30,746 bases of DNA from an uncultured Treponema sp. Its GTDB lineage: Bacteria; Spirochaetota; Spirochaetia; Treponematales; Treponemataceae. Shown here piece by piece: positions 8,901 through 17,204 of the stretch. A program made the position numbers and the translations under genes. Position 1 is the stretch's first letter; every line of letters begins with the position of its first letter. The notes beneath the pieces were generated by a model. The model did no database searches, had not been told where the DNA came from, and was given only the letters and a program-made list of their open reading frames with translations. The DNA is taken from contig CALAEZ010000036.1 in the NCBI GenBank assembly GCA_937891125.1, positions 1 through 30,746 on the forward strand, written 5' to 3'.

Positions 8901-9233
8901 TTGACTTTCCGAAAATGCAGTGCCAGAAGTGAGTACGCTTCCGTCTGAAAGCGAAAGCGTATACTGTGTACAGACCGTTGTCGTTCCGTCGCTGTGTACA
9001 AAGCACACCACAAACCCGTCTGTCGAGAATGTTTCAGAAAGGCGTATATCGTAAACCACCTGCGCAGGCAGCTGGGTAATAGCCATTCCGACAACGGTTG
9101 TACTCGGCTCATTCTCTTCAATACGGGAAGATGATGACAACGAGCAGCCAACTAAACAAAAAAGCAGTACAAAAACAGCAATTTTGAGTACAGATTGTGC
9201 TCTCCGCTGCAAAAAACATTGTGTTATATACAT
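5934..9233 (-). CDS. BspA-type leucine-rich repeat lipoprotein with Ig-like N-terminal region
   Basis: A large surface lipoprotein of 1099 residues. It starts MYITQC, with basic residues QRR, a hydrophobic stretch and lipobox LVGC (cysteine about 30), then a Ser-rich tether. Two beta-rich, Ig-like segments follow (roughly 45-140 and 165-245), the second with ANESLDLSGLSLSW, as in bacterial Ig-like domains. An acidic linker with SSEDDDDEYE follows near 287. The rest is BspA/TpLRR (LRR_5) repeats of the type AFxxCxxLxxVxxxG. BspA-like proteins bind host proteins or other bacteria; the ligand here is unknown. I chose the ATG at 9233: AAGGAG, overlapping the previous gene's stop, lies nine bases before it, whereas the TTG at 9242 directly abuts that site. 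It is second in an operon, 13 bases after the phase-variable LRR gene, so expression is probably coupled. Confidence 0.85.
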   Translation of the reverse strand: MYITQCFLQRRAQSVLKIAVFVLLFCLVGCSLSSSSRIEENEPSTTVVGMAITQLPAQVVYDIRLSETFSTDGFVVCFVHSDGTTTVCTQYTLSLSDGSVLTSGTAFSESQLGSWTVSVTASYEGQSFATSFRITVMQSAADDPTPSDDNPSETGVEPIEQAASLVVTTLPEKTIYAANESLDLSGLSLSWVDENGTVSDFTGSYDVQLFTVDGTEVSAESLSGGRIVVSIVYNDGAETFTATFEICVVTDIATFAYSENNGAVAIQGFGSGKTANADTNAESSEDDDDEYEVVASTAEDFIYEFVDGSETEVIITQIKEDRLPVLTDVTVPATLDGYPVTAISWNAFFVTQGSYRMPNNGIKQLVIEEGVSKFTMDDALSRFSSDDIMFYALPELRDLEFPKGFSLDREGTDYNAGGIPYQYNLWCKTVVLPGDLVYINFKINGPKELVVPATVQKVTKPYALSGLTSITFLGTTDICAYSVFCVCHFDELTITGDVRASRIFDSTTVKNLTVQGVMAYSNAFAYADIEEVTVYGDAIPANCFGGCTSLQKLTIIPGDSTDCVIGEKAFKDCTALTEIAIPQETIVRAKTDAFAGVPADLSDFATIIFKNGTTYTLEDGDYAGIPTARVIFEEGCTVNCEYGNQSSYAAPFSPESTFTALDFSAGGCKVNLDFSGLTSLESVIVSDATCYGTFKGCTNLRTISVGENGTFAPDSLRGTAIEEVTIKGIYYSETGLLADCPNLTAVTFDNAYIPSYCFGENGSDKAIAVSFVGRSSLCDYAFYKTRLSETLEISALGFSDGNYAFFGCTGLKELTLDFCLGYVSAAYLFACCEDLETVNYNFEGYSFSGLELDETGENTVDTVNFSYNMVGTTGLFYGCTNLKKVNATVPIYAVSGSKNFYGCKNLSAIPISDDVGKLFINDFGNVVSFSIGGADNFSYCENLVSSFSEKGLFSIFPDLVIAFQHTLYTQDSYVLKTALESVSGLGVKNLTVLRTYEDVYWGSAVIGYKRVNDSIPTGYAQGNTVLETVTVDGDIQSNAFKGCSSLTTVILGDTLVYTVSADSFADCPNLSEIQVPAEYYEQYCAAACWSSYKDLLRSK

Positions 9234-9246
9234 AGTATTCAACTCC

Positions 9247-12101
9247 TTATTCTTCTGTAAGCTCTACATACTCAACCAAATCAGGATATGTTTTTGCAAT
9301 TTTTCTACCCACATCGTTGTAGCACATGTAGCGTGATGACCATTTATTCCATGTCTGAGTATCCACATAATACATGGTGACCTTTTGCACTGCATCGCAG
9401 CCAGAGAAGATATCGCTCTCTGCCTCATCAGCCCCAGAACGCGGCATTGCCCACGGCCATATTTCTATGCTTTCAAGTGCGGAGCAATTTTTAAATACAG
9501 CTGAATCAAACTTACACCATATAGGATTGTAAAATGTTTTTTCCACATCATCAGGAAACGCAAATTGCAAACTTTTTAATGCGGTGCAATTTTCAAAAGC
9601 GCTGTCGCCTATAAATGCCGAGCTATAGTCGTATGGAAGAATCTTGAGAGCTGTAATATGTTCGCACCCATAGAATGACTTCGAGCCAATAGAGGCAAAT
9701 ACACAGAGGCTTCCCGTAATGCCTGTACAGCCATAGAATGCGCGGTTTCCAATACTCTGTACGGACGTAAGATTTGTTATCGTTTCAAGGCTTTCCAGTC
9801 CGCTGAAGGCATCGGCTTCTATGGTCGTAACATTTTGCAGGTCAATGCTTTTAAGCGAGGTACAATGGGCGAAACATTTTTCAGAAATAACGGAACAGTC
9901 TGCATCGAGCACAACGTTTTCTGGACATTGCGCGGCACAGATAAGAATCAGCGTTTTTATACCACCAGACTCCGTTGTATCTTGATACAAAAACGCATTA
10001 TTTTTCAACGTAAACGCCGTGGCATCGGATGCAACCTCTATGCTTTCAACATCAAGGCCTCTAAATGCTTTCGAACTTATACTTGTAATACGCGAGCCGA
10101 TTACACATTTTTTTATGCCCGTGCCTTCAAAAACACCGTCAGGAATGCAGCCTGAAATATTGGGCATGTCCGTAAGCGCAGTGCAGCCATAAAAAGCACT
10201 CGTGCATTTTTCGTCCATAACAATTGTGCCGTTAAACGTAAATGTAGCATCGGCACATCGCAAAAATGCGCAACTTTCCACAAACGTAGGCAGCTTTGAA
10301 AAGACAAAGTTTTCTGTAACAGCGTCCCTAAACGCCGCCTGGTCTATATACGTTATCCCTGATAAATCTATGGTTCCTGCGATTTTTGCTTCCAAAAAGG
10401 CGTCTTCCCCGATACGATTTACCGTATCGGCAAAAACCACGCTGTTAATTGTATTTCTGCAGAATTGCAGATATACAGGATTTTTTTCCACAACAAGGCG
10501 GGTACATGTATTGTACCCGGACCTAAACGCCATTGTTTCGCTTTTTACGGTGCAATCATTGGAAAACGTGCATTCCAAAAATGAAACGTCATTGTACACA
10601 TCGGTAATTTCAACAGCACAGTCAAAATTGCACGACTGGAATTTTGTTTTTGCCCCATAAAGAACAGGCGGCTCTGAAAGCGCACAGTATTCAAAGCCGT
10701 TTGAAAACTCGGTTACGTCTGGCGAAAAACTGATTTTTATCGGCTCATAGGCAGTGTCGTTTTCCTGTGTTTCTTCATTCCACGTACTTGAAGCAAAGCT
10801 CCTGATAGTGGGGAACGCTGTGCAGTTGGCGTTGATTTGAACTTCATTGGCATAAAATCCGCCAGCGTCTGGAAGATCGCAGTCTGCGACCGCTCCATTT
10901 ATAACAAGGCGGTTAGAATAGAAATAGCTGTTTTTTATTTGTGTGACGCTTTCAGGAATAACAATTTCCTCTAACAAAAAGTAGTCTGGATAAAAACGAG
11001 CGTCTGTCACATAAAAATCTTTTATACTTTTTACGCTGCCAAAGTCAATTGAACTAAAGTAGCCGCTGATGACTTTTCCAGAAATTTCGGTACAGGTGTC
11101 TTCAAGAATAAGCGCGTAGCCAGCTCGTTTGGTATAAAAATAGTATACTTCATTTGTTTCTTCATTCCATTCCCTGTCCATCCAGTGTTCCCTCGAATCT
11201 TCATCGACATAGACCTTTTCAAGAGCCGCACCTTTTGTACTAAAACACTCCCCCGAAGAGGTGCTATTCATAATTCCGTCATATATGGATTCTGATAAAT
11301 CACAGGCAACGGTAAGCGTTGCAAGGTAGTCGCAGTCATCGATGATGCCTTGTCCGATTTTTTTTACGGTCTGCGGAATGTACAGCGACTGTATCTTCAT
11401 ACCTGCAAAGCAGCCTTTGCTGAGCGTGGTAAGACTTTCTGGAATGGTAATCTCGGTAATGTCCGTGCCGGAAAATGCACGATTTCCAAGTTCAGTAAGA
11501 TGAGCCGGCAATATGATTTCCTGCAATGCGGTTTCTAAAAAAGCAATTGCGCCAATGCTTTCAATACGTTCTGGAAGTATGACTGATTGCAAGTGCGTAT
11601 AGGCAAATGCCCCCTCACCAATAGACACAAGCGTTTCTGGGAACGTAATTGATTGCAGTGCTGTTCCATAAAATGAGCTTTCACCAATGGATTCAAGCTG
11701 GGAGCCATCTGCAAACGAGACATTCTGCAATGATGTACATCCAGAGAACGCATATTCAGAAATGGTGGTAACAGATGCAGGAATTGAAACGGAAACAATT
11801 GCTTTTTCTAACCGAAATGCGCTCGAGGCAATCTCGGTTACCGGCAGCCCCTCAATTTCGGCGGGAATGACAAGATGCACCCTGTCTTTTTCATCATCCA
11901 GTCCATAGACAGAAATAGAACGTTCACTTTTTGCATAGTGGAAACCAGAACTGGATGTATAGATTTCAACGTGTTTTTCCTGTGATTGCGTTTCGGATTC
12001 ATGTCCTACATCCGCACAGGAAACAAAGAGTTCAAGCAGACAAATTAAGAGAAGATTATACCCCCCCCCTTCATCATCGTACAAAAATGTCTTTTTTTCA
12101 T
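9247..12101 (-). CDS. BspA-type LRR lipoprotein, phase-variable by poly-G, OFF in this copy
   Basis: The body is an LRR_5/BspA protein: a short mature start (CADVGHESETQ), a DUF-like segment LVIPAEIEGLPVTEI, then repeats such as YAFSGCTSLQNV, AFxETALQEIILP and SFYGCEHITAL. The best start is the ATG at 12101, with GGAGG five bases upstream. From there the frame reads MKKRHFCTMMKGGG and stops at 12045, because the tract at 12061-12069 holds nine G. The repeat-bearing frame downstream of the tract has no ATG start of its own, only a TTG at 12084 with no ribosome binding site. With ten (or seven) G the frames join into an approximately 951-residue protein with a basic n-region, hydrophobic YNLLLICLLELFVS and lipidation cysteine C29. 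I infer slipped-strand phase variation; a sequencing error in the tract is the alternative. The stop at 9247 is followed 13 bases later by the second LRR gene. Confidence 0.8.
12061..12069 (-). repeat. Homopolymeric G9 tract (C9 on + strand) in the signal peptide region
   Basis: Nine consecutive G on the coding strand lie 31 bases into the reading frame that starts at 12101. Tract length sets whether the start codon and the LRR frame are joined: G10 or G7 ON, G9 or G8 OFF. TATAAT follows immediately (12055-12060). Confidence 0.85.
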
Positions 12102-12130
12102 TGGAGCCTCCAATTTCTTTTGATAATCTT

Positions 12131-12160
12131 ATTGTGAGCGAAAAATACTATTAAAGTCAA
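12131..12160 (-). promoter_or_regulatory. Candidate promoter of the LRR lipoprotein operon
   Basis: On the minus strand TTGACT (12160-12155, 5 of 6) is followed after 18 bases by CACAAT (12136-12131, 4 of 6). This gives a leader of about 25 bases before the ATG at 12101, containing the GGAGG. The -10 is weak. Confidence 0.35.
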
Positions 12161-12175
12161 TAACAGAAAGTCCAC

Positions 12176-12532
12176 TTACTGCACATCGCATTTTCGGAGC
12201 CAGTGCTCCCGCTTTACGCGTATCAGAAAAAGTACGCCGCGGCAACATAGCTCAGCGCACATAGCAATCCAGGCGCCGGATAAGCCGAAGTGCGGCACTA
12301 AGAGCATAATCAGTACGATGCGGCAGCCCCACATGCTGACCAGATTCAGTATGCCTGGAATGAACGTGTCACCGGCGCCGCGCAGAGCGCCACTTGCAAC
12401 GATACTGGCGGCAAATAATGGCTCTGCAAACATTTCTATGCGGAGAACGTGTGCGCCAAGCGCGCGGACGCAAGAGCCGGTACAAATCTCCGCCAGAAAG
12501 CCATGCCTGTTCTTTTCCGTAGCGAGGGACAA
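12176..12532 (-). pseudogene. Remnant of a MATE-family multidrug transporter (C-terminal part only)
   Basis: The frame ending at 12176 encodes ALGAHVLRIEMFAEP, then SIVASGALRGAGDTFIPG, then two hydrophobic stretches ending GLSGAWIAMCAELCCRGVLF and a basic tail. This is the typical C-terminal end of MATE efflux pumps (about 450 residues, 12 helices), which exchange drugs or metabolites for Na+ or H+. Only about 100-118 residues remain. Upstream of this, up to ackA, no frame continues the family: there are stops in this frame, and the other frames give Arg-rich unrelated text. There is also no credible start. I read it as a 5'-truncated relic. Its position between two active minus-strand units suggests deletion during rearrangement. 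Confidence 0.75.
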
Positions 12533-12589
12533 ATTGTCGGAAATCTTCGATAAGACTCCACTGGCTCAGATAATGCGGCTGCGGCATAG

Positions 12590-12608
12590 AAAAAAGCCCG
12601 CAGGCGGG
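12590..12608 (-). terminator. Short intrinsic terminator downstream of ackA
   Basis: On the minus strand CCCGC-CT-GCGGG (effectively a 4-bp stem with a 4-base loop, or 5 bp with 2) is followed by C and six T (12595-12590). It lies about 65 bases after the ackA stop and overlaps the start of the MATE remnant region. Confidence 0.5.
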
Positions 12609-12673
12609 AAATGAAATGCTGACATGCACTTCAAAACGGCCATGCGGTTTTTTTTTGTGTTTGCGTTACTTCG

Positions 12674-14008
12674 TTACGGACGAACCACAATCGAAGCAAG
12701 CTCCGGATTCTTTTCAAGCTCTTTCTTTAAGCCCTCTTCGCGAGCCTTGTTGCGGTATGCGGGATCCTGGAAGCTGTAGGTAAAGTTTGTATGAACGTCA
12801 TACGTGCCCTGCATGATTGCAAAAGCGTCTTCTGTCATAACAAGCTCTTCGTCTGTCGGAATGACGAATACTTTTACCTTGCTGTCGTCAGCACTGATGC
12901 AGGTTTCTGCGTTGCCGGTGTTTGCAAGCTCATTCTTTTTCGGGTCAATTTTTACGCCCATCCATTCAAGGCCTTCCAGAGCCTTGCCGCGGATAAGAGC
13001 AGAATGTTCGCCAACGCCTGCAGTGTAGACGATTGCGTCAACCGGACCGATTGCAGCCATGTATGCGCCAAAGTATTTCTTTAAGCGGTATACTTCCATG
13101 TCTACAGCAAGCTGGCAGTCAGCGTCGCCCTTTTCTGCAAGGTCGGCAACGTCGCGGCGGTCAGCAGATTTGCCGGTAAGACCGAGCAAGCCGCTCTTTT
13201 TGTTCATAGCGGTATCCATTTCTGCTGCGCTCATGCCAGTTTTGCGCATGATGTAGAACGGAAGAGCCGGATCCATATCGCCAGAACGAGTGCCCATCAC
13301 CAAGCCTTCAAGCGGAGTAATACCCATTGAAGTGTCAAAGCACTGACCGTTTTTAACGGCGCACATAGAAGCACCGTTACCGACATGTGCGATAATCACG
13401 TTGGTGTCTTTCGGAGCCTTGTGCAGGAGTACAGAAGCGCGCTTTGCGGTGTACAGGAAGCTTGTTCCGTGGAAGCCGTAGCGGCGAGCACCGTATTTTT
13501 CGTACCACTCTTTCGGAATTGCATAGCGGTAGCTGGAAGCAGGCATCGTCTGGTGCCATGCGGTGTCGAGCACTGCAACGTGCGGCACGTTCGGAAGCAC
13601 TTTCTGAGCAGCTTCAATGCCCATAATGTTTGCCGGGTTGTGGAGCGGACCTAAATCCTGTACTGAGCGGAATGTTTCAAGAACCTCTGGAGTTACCTTT
13701 ACGCTCTTAGTAAACTTGTCGCCACCATGAAGTACGCGGTGACCGACAGCACCGATAACGCTCATGTCAGCAATAACACCATGCTCTTTGTCGGTAATTG
13801 CGCTTAAAATCAGCTCGATAGCTTCTTTGTGAGTAGGACATGCGCTTTCAAGCACAAACTTGTCTTTTCCTTTTGGCTTGTGGGTGATTACAGAACCTGG
13901 CTGAGTAACGCGCTCAACAACGCCGGTTGCCAAAACATCTTTATTATCCCAGTCATACACCTGGTATTTTGCGGATGAAGAACCGCAGTTCAAAGTAAGA
14001 ATAACCAT
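12674..14008 (-). CDS. ackA: Acetate kinase
   Basis: Makes ATP and acetate from acetyl phosphate and ADP (reversible), the final energy-yielding step of acetate fermentation, in the cytoplasm. ASKHA-fold signatures are complete and at the standard family numbering: N7 in LTLNCGSSS, R91 in GHRVLHGG, D148 in VLDTAWHQ, H180 in YGFHGTS, R241 in MGTRSGDMDP, and the PTDEE motif with E387. Length is 444, longer than the usual 400 or so: about 45 residues follow the core (from about 397, QGTYDVHTNFTYSFQDPAY) and form a charged C-terminal tail. No pta is in view. The ATG at 14008 has no Shine-Dalgarno; a perfect TATAAT lies eight bases upstream, suggesting a leaderless transcript separate from the upstream binding-protein operon. 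Confidence 0.97.
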   Translation of the reverse strand: MVILTLNCGSSSAKYQVYDWDNKDVLATGVVERVTQPGSVITHKPKGKDKFVLESACPTHKEAIELILSAITDKEHGVIADMSVIGAVGHRVLHGGDKFTKSVKVTPEVLETFRSVQDLGPLHNPANIMGIEAAQKVLPNVPHVAVLDTAWHQTMPASSYRYAIPKEWYEKYGARRYGFHGTSFLYTAKRASVLLHKAPKDTNVIIAHVGNGASMCAVKNGQCFDTSMGITPLEGLVMGTRSGDMDPALPFYIMRKTGMSAAEMDTAMNKKSGLLGLTGKSADRRDVADLAEKGDADCQLAVDMEVYRLKKYFGAYMAAIGPVDAIVYTAGVGEHSALIRGKALEGLEWMGVKIDPKKNELANTGNAETCISADDSKVKVFVIPTDEELVMTEDAFAIMQGTYDVHTNFTYSFQDPAYRNKAREEGLKKELEKNPELASIVVRP

Positions 14009-14016
14009 AATATGAT

Positions 14017-14046
14017 ATTATAGCGCCGCGTGCGCCTATTTTGCAA
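14017..14046 (-). promoter_or_regulatory. ackA promoter, leaderless type
   Basis: On the minus strand TTGCAA (14046-14041) and TATAAT (14022-14017) are separated by 18 bases. The ATG follows eight bases after the -10, about where transcription should begin. The -35 lies inside the end of the upstream coding region. Confidence 0.55.
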
Positions 14047-15676
14047 GAACTACATTAGGCGCCGTGTCAGTAAGATCTTCCTTGAGGTAGATGTACTTAA
14101 ACGGGTGGATGTCAAGCGCATTCGTGTACCAACCGCCGACCAGATTCGGGTTGACGGCATGCAAGCTCACCTGATGTGCAATCGGGAGTAAGACGCCATC
14201 GTCTAAAAGCACCTGCTCGGCGCGGCTTAGCAGTTTGTAATGCTCTGCACTGTCGGTGGTGGCGGCAGCTTCTTTTAAAAGGCTTTCAAAGTGCTCGTTA
14301 TGCCATTTTGTCTGATTCAACGTACTGCCCGCGCGGAACAGCTCCAGAAACGCCGTCGGGTCAGCAAAGTCGCCAATCCAGCTGTAGCTGAACAGGTCGC
14401 AGTTCCAGTACGGAATGCTGCCTAAATAGCGGTCATCGGGCGTTGTCTGCACAACAAGCTCCACACCCAGCGGCTCCCATGCGGCTTTCAGAAGCTCTGC
14501 CTGCATACGCTGCCGCTCGCTTGACATGGAAATGCCGTAGACCAGCTGGAGCTGCGTATCGGAGGCAATGCCTGCGTTTTTCCGCGCTTCTTGCATCATA
14601 TCCAGTGCATCTTCGGGGGATGTTTCATGTAAACCTTCAACGGCAGGGTAGCCGGAAAGCGGATAGACAAGTGAATCTGCCTGCACAAGCGAGCCTGCGC
14701 GGAGCTGCTCCCACGGAACGGCGGTCAGCAGCGCGTTTCTAAAGTCAGCATTGTTCCATGGCGCGTTGCGGGCGGTAAAAAACAGGTATTCAGTGCCGAA
14801 TTCCGCCGCAATGCGGATGGCGTAGGGATTTAAGAGCACTTTGGTGTCTACCATGTTTAAAATCCAGTCTGCCTCGCCCGCATTAAAGCGGAAGGCGTTT
14901 TCGGTAAGCTCGTTGCTTAGCTGCACCGCAATTTCCGGCAGCGCTACGTGCGCAGCATCCCAATAGTGCTCGTTTTTGGCAAAGACAAAGCCACTTTCGC
15001 CGCTTGAAGCAAGCACAAAGGCGCCGCTGTACACTCCCTGTTCTGGTATGACCGAAAACGCATGATGGCAGAGTATGCGCGGCAAGTGCGCGGTTGGCAC
15101 AAGCAGGTCAACGACAAGCGTGCGTTCGTTGCGCGCCGTTATGCCAACACTTGCTTCCGCTCCAGAGCCAGTTCGGTAGGCTTCGGCACCAACAATGCAG
15201 TCTAAAAGGGAAGCGTACGGCGCTTCAGGCGTTGACAGCAGGCGAAGCCAGGAGGCGCGCACTGCCGCTGCCGTTATGGGCGAACCGTTGCTGAAGGTGG
15301 CGTTTTCGCGAATGGTGAATGTCCAGCGCTTTTTGGTGCGGGAAAGCTTGTAGCTTTCGGCAAGTGCGGGCACTGGATCGAGCGTTTTGGGATCATACGA
15401 ATACAAGCCCTCGTACAGTGCGCTTAAAAACTGTGCTTCGGTAGAATAGTTTGCGGTATGCGGGTTAAAGTCGTATTCGTGATTAGGCGCAATAATGACA
15501 AAACGGCGCTGCAAGCTTTCATCGGCAGTCGTAAGCTCAGCGTCTTGTTCTGCTTCTAAAAGCTCAATTTCGTCTGCTGAAAGCTCATCAGGGCTGCCAG
15601 TGCCTTCCGCTGTCTGTGCAAAAAGTGATAATGCGCCGGCAAGGCACAAGATAGAAAAAAAAAGATTACGCTTCAT
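14036..15676 (-). CDS. Extracellular solute-binding protein, peptide/OppA type (SBP family 5)
   Basis: A 546-residue secreted protein: signal peptide MKRNLFFSILCLAGALSLFAQ, then an acidic Glu/Asp-rich linker (about 22-55), then the family 5 binding-protein fold. Typical stretches are NPHTANYSTEAQFLSALYEGL near 70, YDPKTLDPVPALAESYKLS, WTFTIRENATFSNGSPITA near 125, and SYSWIGDFADPTAFLELF in the C-terminal half. Known members bind oligopeptides or related solutes for an ABC importer. No lipobox is obvious, and no permease or ATPase genes are adjacent, so it may be an orphan that feeds a transporter encoded elsewhere. The start at 15676 overlaps the end of the upstream gene by 11 bases, implying translational coupling; GGA lies about ten bases before it. 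The ackA start is 27 bases downstream. Confidence 0.85.
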   Translation of the reverse strand: MKRNLFFSILCLAGALSLFAQTAEGTGSPDELSADEIELLEAEQDAELTTADESLQRRFVIIAPNHEYDFNPHTANYSTEAQFLSALYEGLYSYDPKTLDPVPALAESYKLSRTKKRWTFTIRENATFSNGSPITAAAVRASWLRLLSTPEAPYASLLDCIVGAEAYRTGSGAEASVGITARNERTLVVDLLVPTAHLPRILCHHAFSVIPEQGVYSGAFVLASSGESGFVFAKNEHYWDAAHVALPEIAVQLSNELTENAFRFNAGEADWILNMVDTKVLLNPYAIRIAAEFGTEYLFFTARNAPWNNADFRNALLTAVPWEQLRAGSLVQADSLVYPLSGYPAVEGLHETSPEDALDMMQEARKNAGIASDTQLQLVYGISMSSERQRMQAELLKAAWEPLGVELVVQTTPDDRYLGSIPYWNCDLFSYSWIGDFADPTAFLELFRAGSTLNQTKWHNEHFESLLKEAAATTDSAEHYKLLSRAEQVLLDDGVLLPIAHQVSLHAVNPNLVGGWYTNALDIHPFKYIYLKEDLTDTAPNVVLAK

Positions 15677-17087
15677 TTGTGTCAATTCCAAGCTTCTTAA
15701 ATTGAGCTTCCTCTTCGACGTAGGCGGTGTAGTCGGCGCGGCACTGGTTTGCTTTTACCAAACAGTTTTTGAGCGACGTCACTTCCATCTTTAACCCTTT
15801 GATTTTTGACTTATTTTGCGGCAGTACCGCCTGCTTAAAGTAGTCGTCAAGCCCGTTCAGCGTTTTTATCATGCGGCTGGATTCAACAATCTGACTGTTG
15901 ACAAATTCGAGGATTTTTTCTTCGGGCTGTGCATAAATACGGGTGTAGCCAGGAGCGTCCTTAGAGGCGGCGGCAGCAAAGCGTCGTGCGCGCAGCTGCA
16001 TTGACGACATGAATTCCTGATAGTCGATTTTTTCGCGGCGTTTCGTGTCGGTTGCTTCATCAGTTATAACAATCTGATAGAACAGCGGCTTTTCAGCAAT
16101 CTTAAATGCTTTCATAAACAGCCGTTTAATGCGCTTACCAAGCGTGTTGTGTTCACTTTCGAGCAAATCGTGGTTTTCTGTAATTTTTTGCACCGCCGCA
16201 TTAATTTGCGCTGGCATTGCGCCGAGCATACGGATTGCATCCATCAGCAGCTCTTTCGTGTCAATCTGCGGTTTTTTATTCTCTTCTTTTTTGCTTTTTA
16301 CGTTGAGCTTTGCAAGCACTGCCTGCTGTAGCTCTTCCTTATTCGGCGCATGGTCTTCCTGAACAAGCTCGCTGACAAGCTCGCCGTAGAATGGCGTTTT
16401 TCCCATGGCGCTAGCAAAATGTTTTTTTATCTGCGCCATTTCTTCGGTGTCGCTTTGTTCAGCGGCAGCCATATCAAAGCCGTTTGCCGTGAATACCGTG
16501 CGGCGCACGTTACCCTTATAAAGCTCTTTTTGAAAATCGGCGAGCTGCTTGAGCTGCTCAGTGATGCTTGTAAGCGCTTTTCCCGCTTTAGAAACGCTGT
16601 CGGTAATCAGACTGATGGTAAACTGGTCGCCGCCCTGCTTACCGTCCACTAAAAGACCGGCAAGACCGCGCGTGTTTGGCTTGGGACTGTTTGGAGTGAA
16701 GGCATTCCATAAAAAAGAGCCGTTAAAGTCGACCAGTTTCTTTATGGTGCCAAGGGTCAGTCGCTCAACTGAAAATTTATAGTAATTACAGAGAAAGTCG
16801 AGTGTGCTGTCGTAATCTGAAAAACGCATACCGACGGCTAAGCTGCGGTCATTTTCCGAAAAATTGGTGTTTTCTGGTGTCACGATGTCTGAAATCTTTT
16901 TATCGAGCTTGTAGGGGTCTTTCTTAATGAGTGATTTTTTTAGCAGAAAATCATACAGATTGCGCACGCACGTGTGCAGCATGCGGTAGTTGTCCAAGAG
17001 TACAGGCAGTTCTTCGCTGTCATACCACTGCGTTTTTTCATCGAGAGCATGAATGAGGGTGTCGGAAAATGTCTTTATATCTGCCAT
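15666..17087 (-). CDS. Conserved-looking cytoplasmic protein of unknown function
   Basis: I do not recognise this 473-residue protein. It has no signal peptide or membrane segment, is rich in Lys, Glu, Asp and Asn, and reads as largely alpha-helical. An N-terminal part (1-150) has aromatic-rich motifs such as DFLCNYYKFSVERLTL and NGSFLWNAFTP. A middle part (about 150-320) is predicted helical with a charged stretch KSKKEENKKPQ. The C-terminal part has two helical segments (NSQIVESSRMIKTLNGLDDYFKQ and QCRADYTAYVEEEAQF). I chose the ATG at 17087 (MADIKTF) over a TTG at 17114. A TATTAT box lies four bases upstream of that ATG, and no ribosome binding site is seen. It overlaps the following binding-protein gene by 11 bases, so the two are co-transcribed, but the link in function is unknown. 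Confidence 0.75.
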   Translation of the reverse strand: MADIKTFSDTLIHALDEKTQWYDSEELPVLLDNYRMLHTCVRNLYDFLLKKSLIKKDPYKLDKKISDIVTPENTNFSENDRSLAVGMRFSDYDSTLDFLCNYYKFSVERLTLGTIKKLVDFNGSFLWNAFTPNSPKPNTRGLAGLLVDGKQGGDQFTISLITDSVSKAGKALTSITEQLKQLADFQKELYKGNVRRTVFTANGFDMAAAEQSDTEEMAQIKKHFASAMGKTPFYGELVSELVQEDHAPNKEELQQAVLAKLNVKSKKEENKKPQIDTKELLMDAIRMLGAMPAQINAAVQKITENHDLLESEHNTLGKRIKRLFMKAFKIAEKPLFYQIVITDEATDTKRREKIDYQEFMSSMQLRARRFAAAASKDAPGYTRIYAQPEEKILEFVNSQIVESSRMIKTLNGLDDYFKQAVLPQNKSKIKGLKMEVTSLKNCLVKANQCRADYTAYVEEEAQFKKLGIDTNEA

Positions 17088-17204
17088 ACATATAATATCG
17101 GCAAATTTGTGCAAATTCTTGACTGGTGTATGGAGAATTCATAGGATACTGCGCCTTTGTCGTCGTTCACGGCTTGTCTTTGCGTGCAGATTGTCAGTGC
17201 TTGC

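Noticed and set aside
9240..9242. TTG as the start of the second LRR lipoprotein gene
   Set aside because: AAGGAG directly abuts it with no spacer, while the ATG at 9233 is nine bases downstream of the same site.
12082..12084. TTG as the start of the first LRR lipoprotein gene (MYDDEGGGYN)
   Set aside because: It has no ribosome binding site and would give an acidic n-region unsuited to export. The ATG at 12101 has GGAGG and a basic n-region but needs a frame change in the G tract.
12369..12629. Open frame of 86 codons on the minus strand overlapping the MATE remnant
   Set aside because: Arg- and Pro-rich text with no family likeness; it is an out-of-frame shadow of the remnant and the ackA terminator region.
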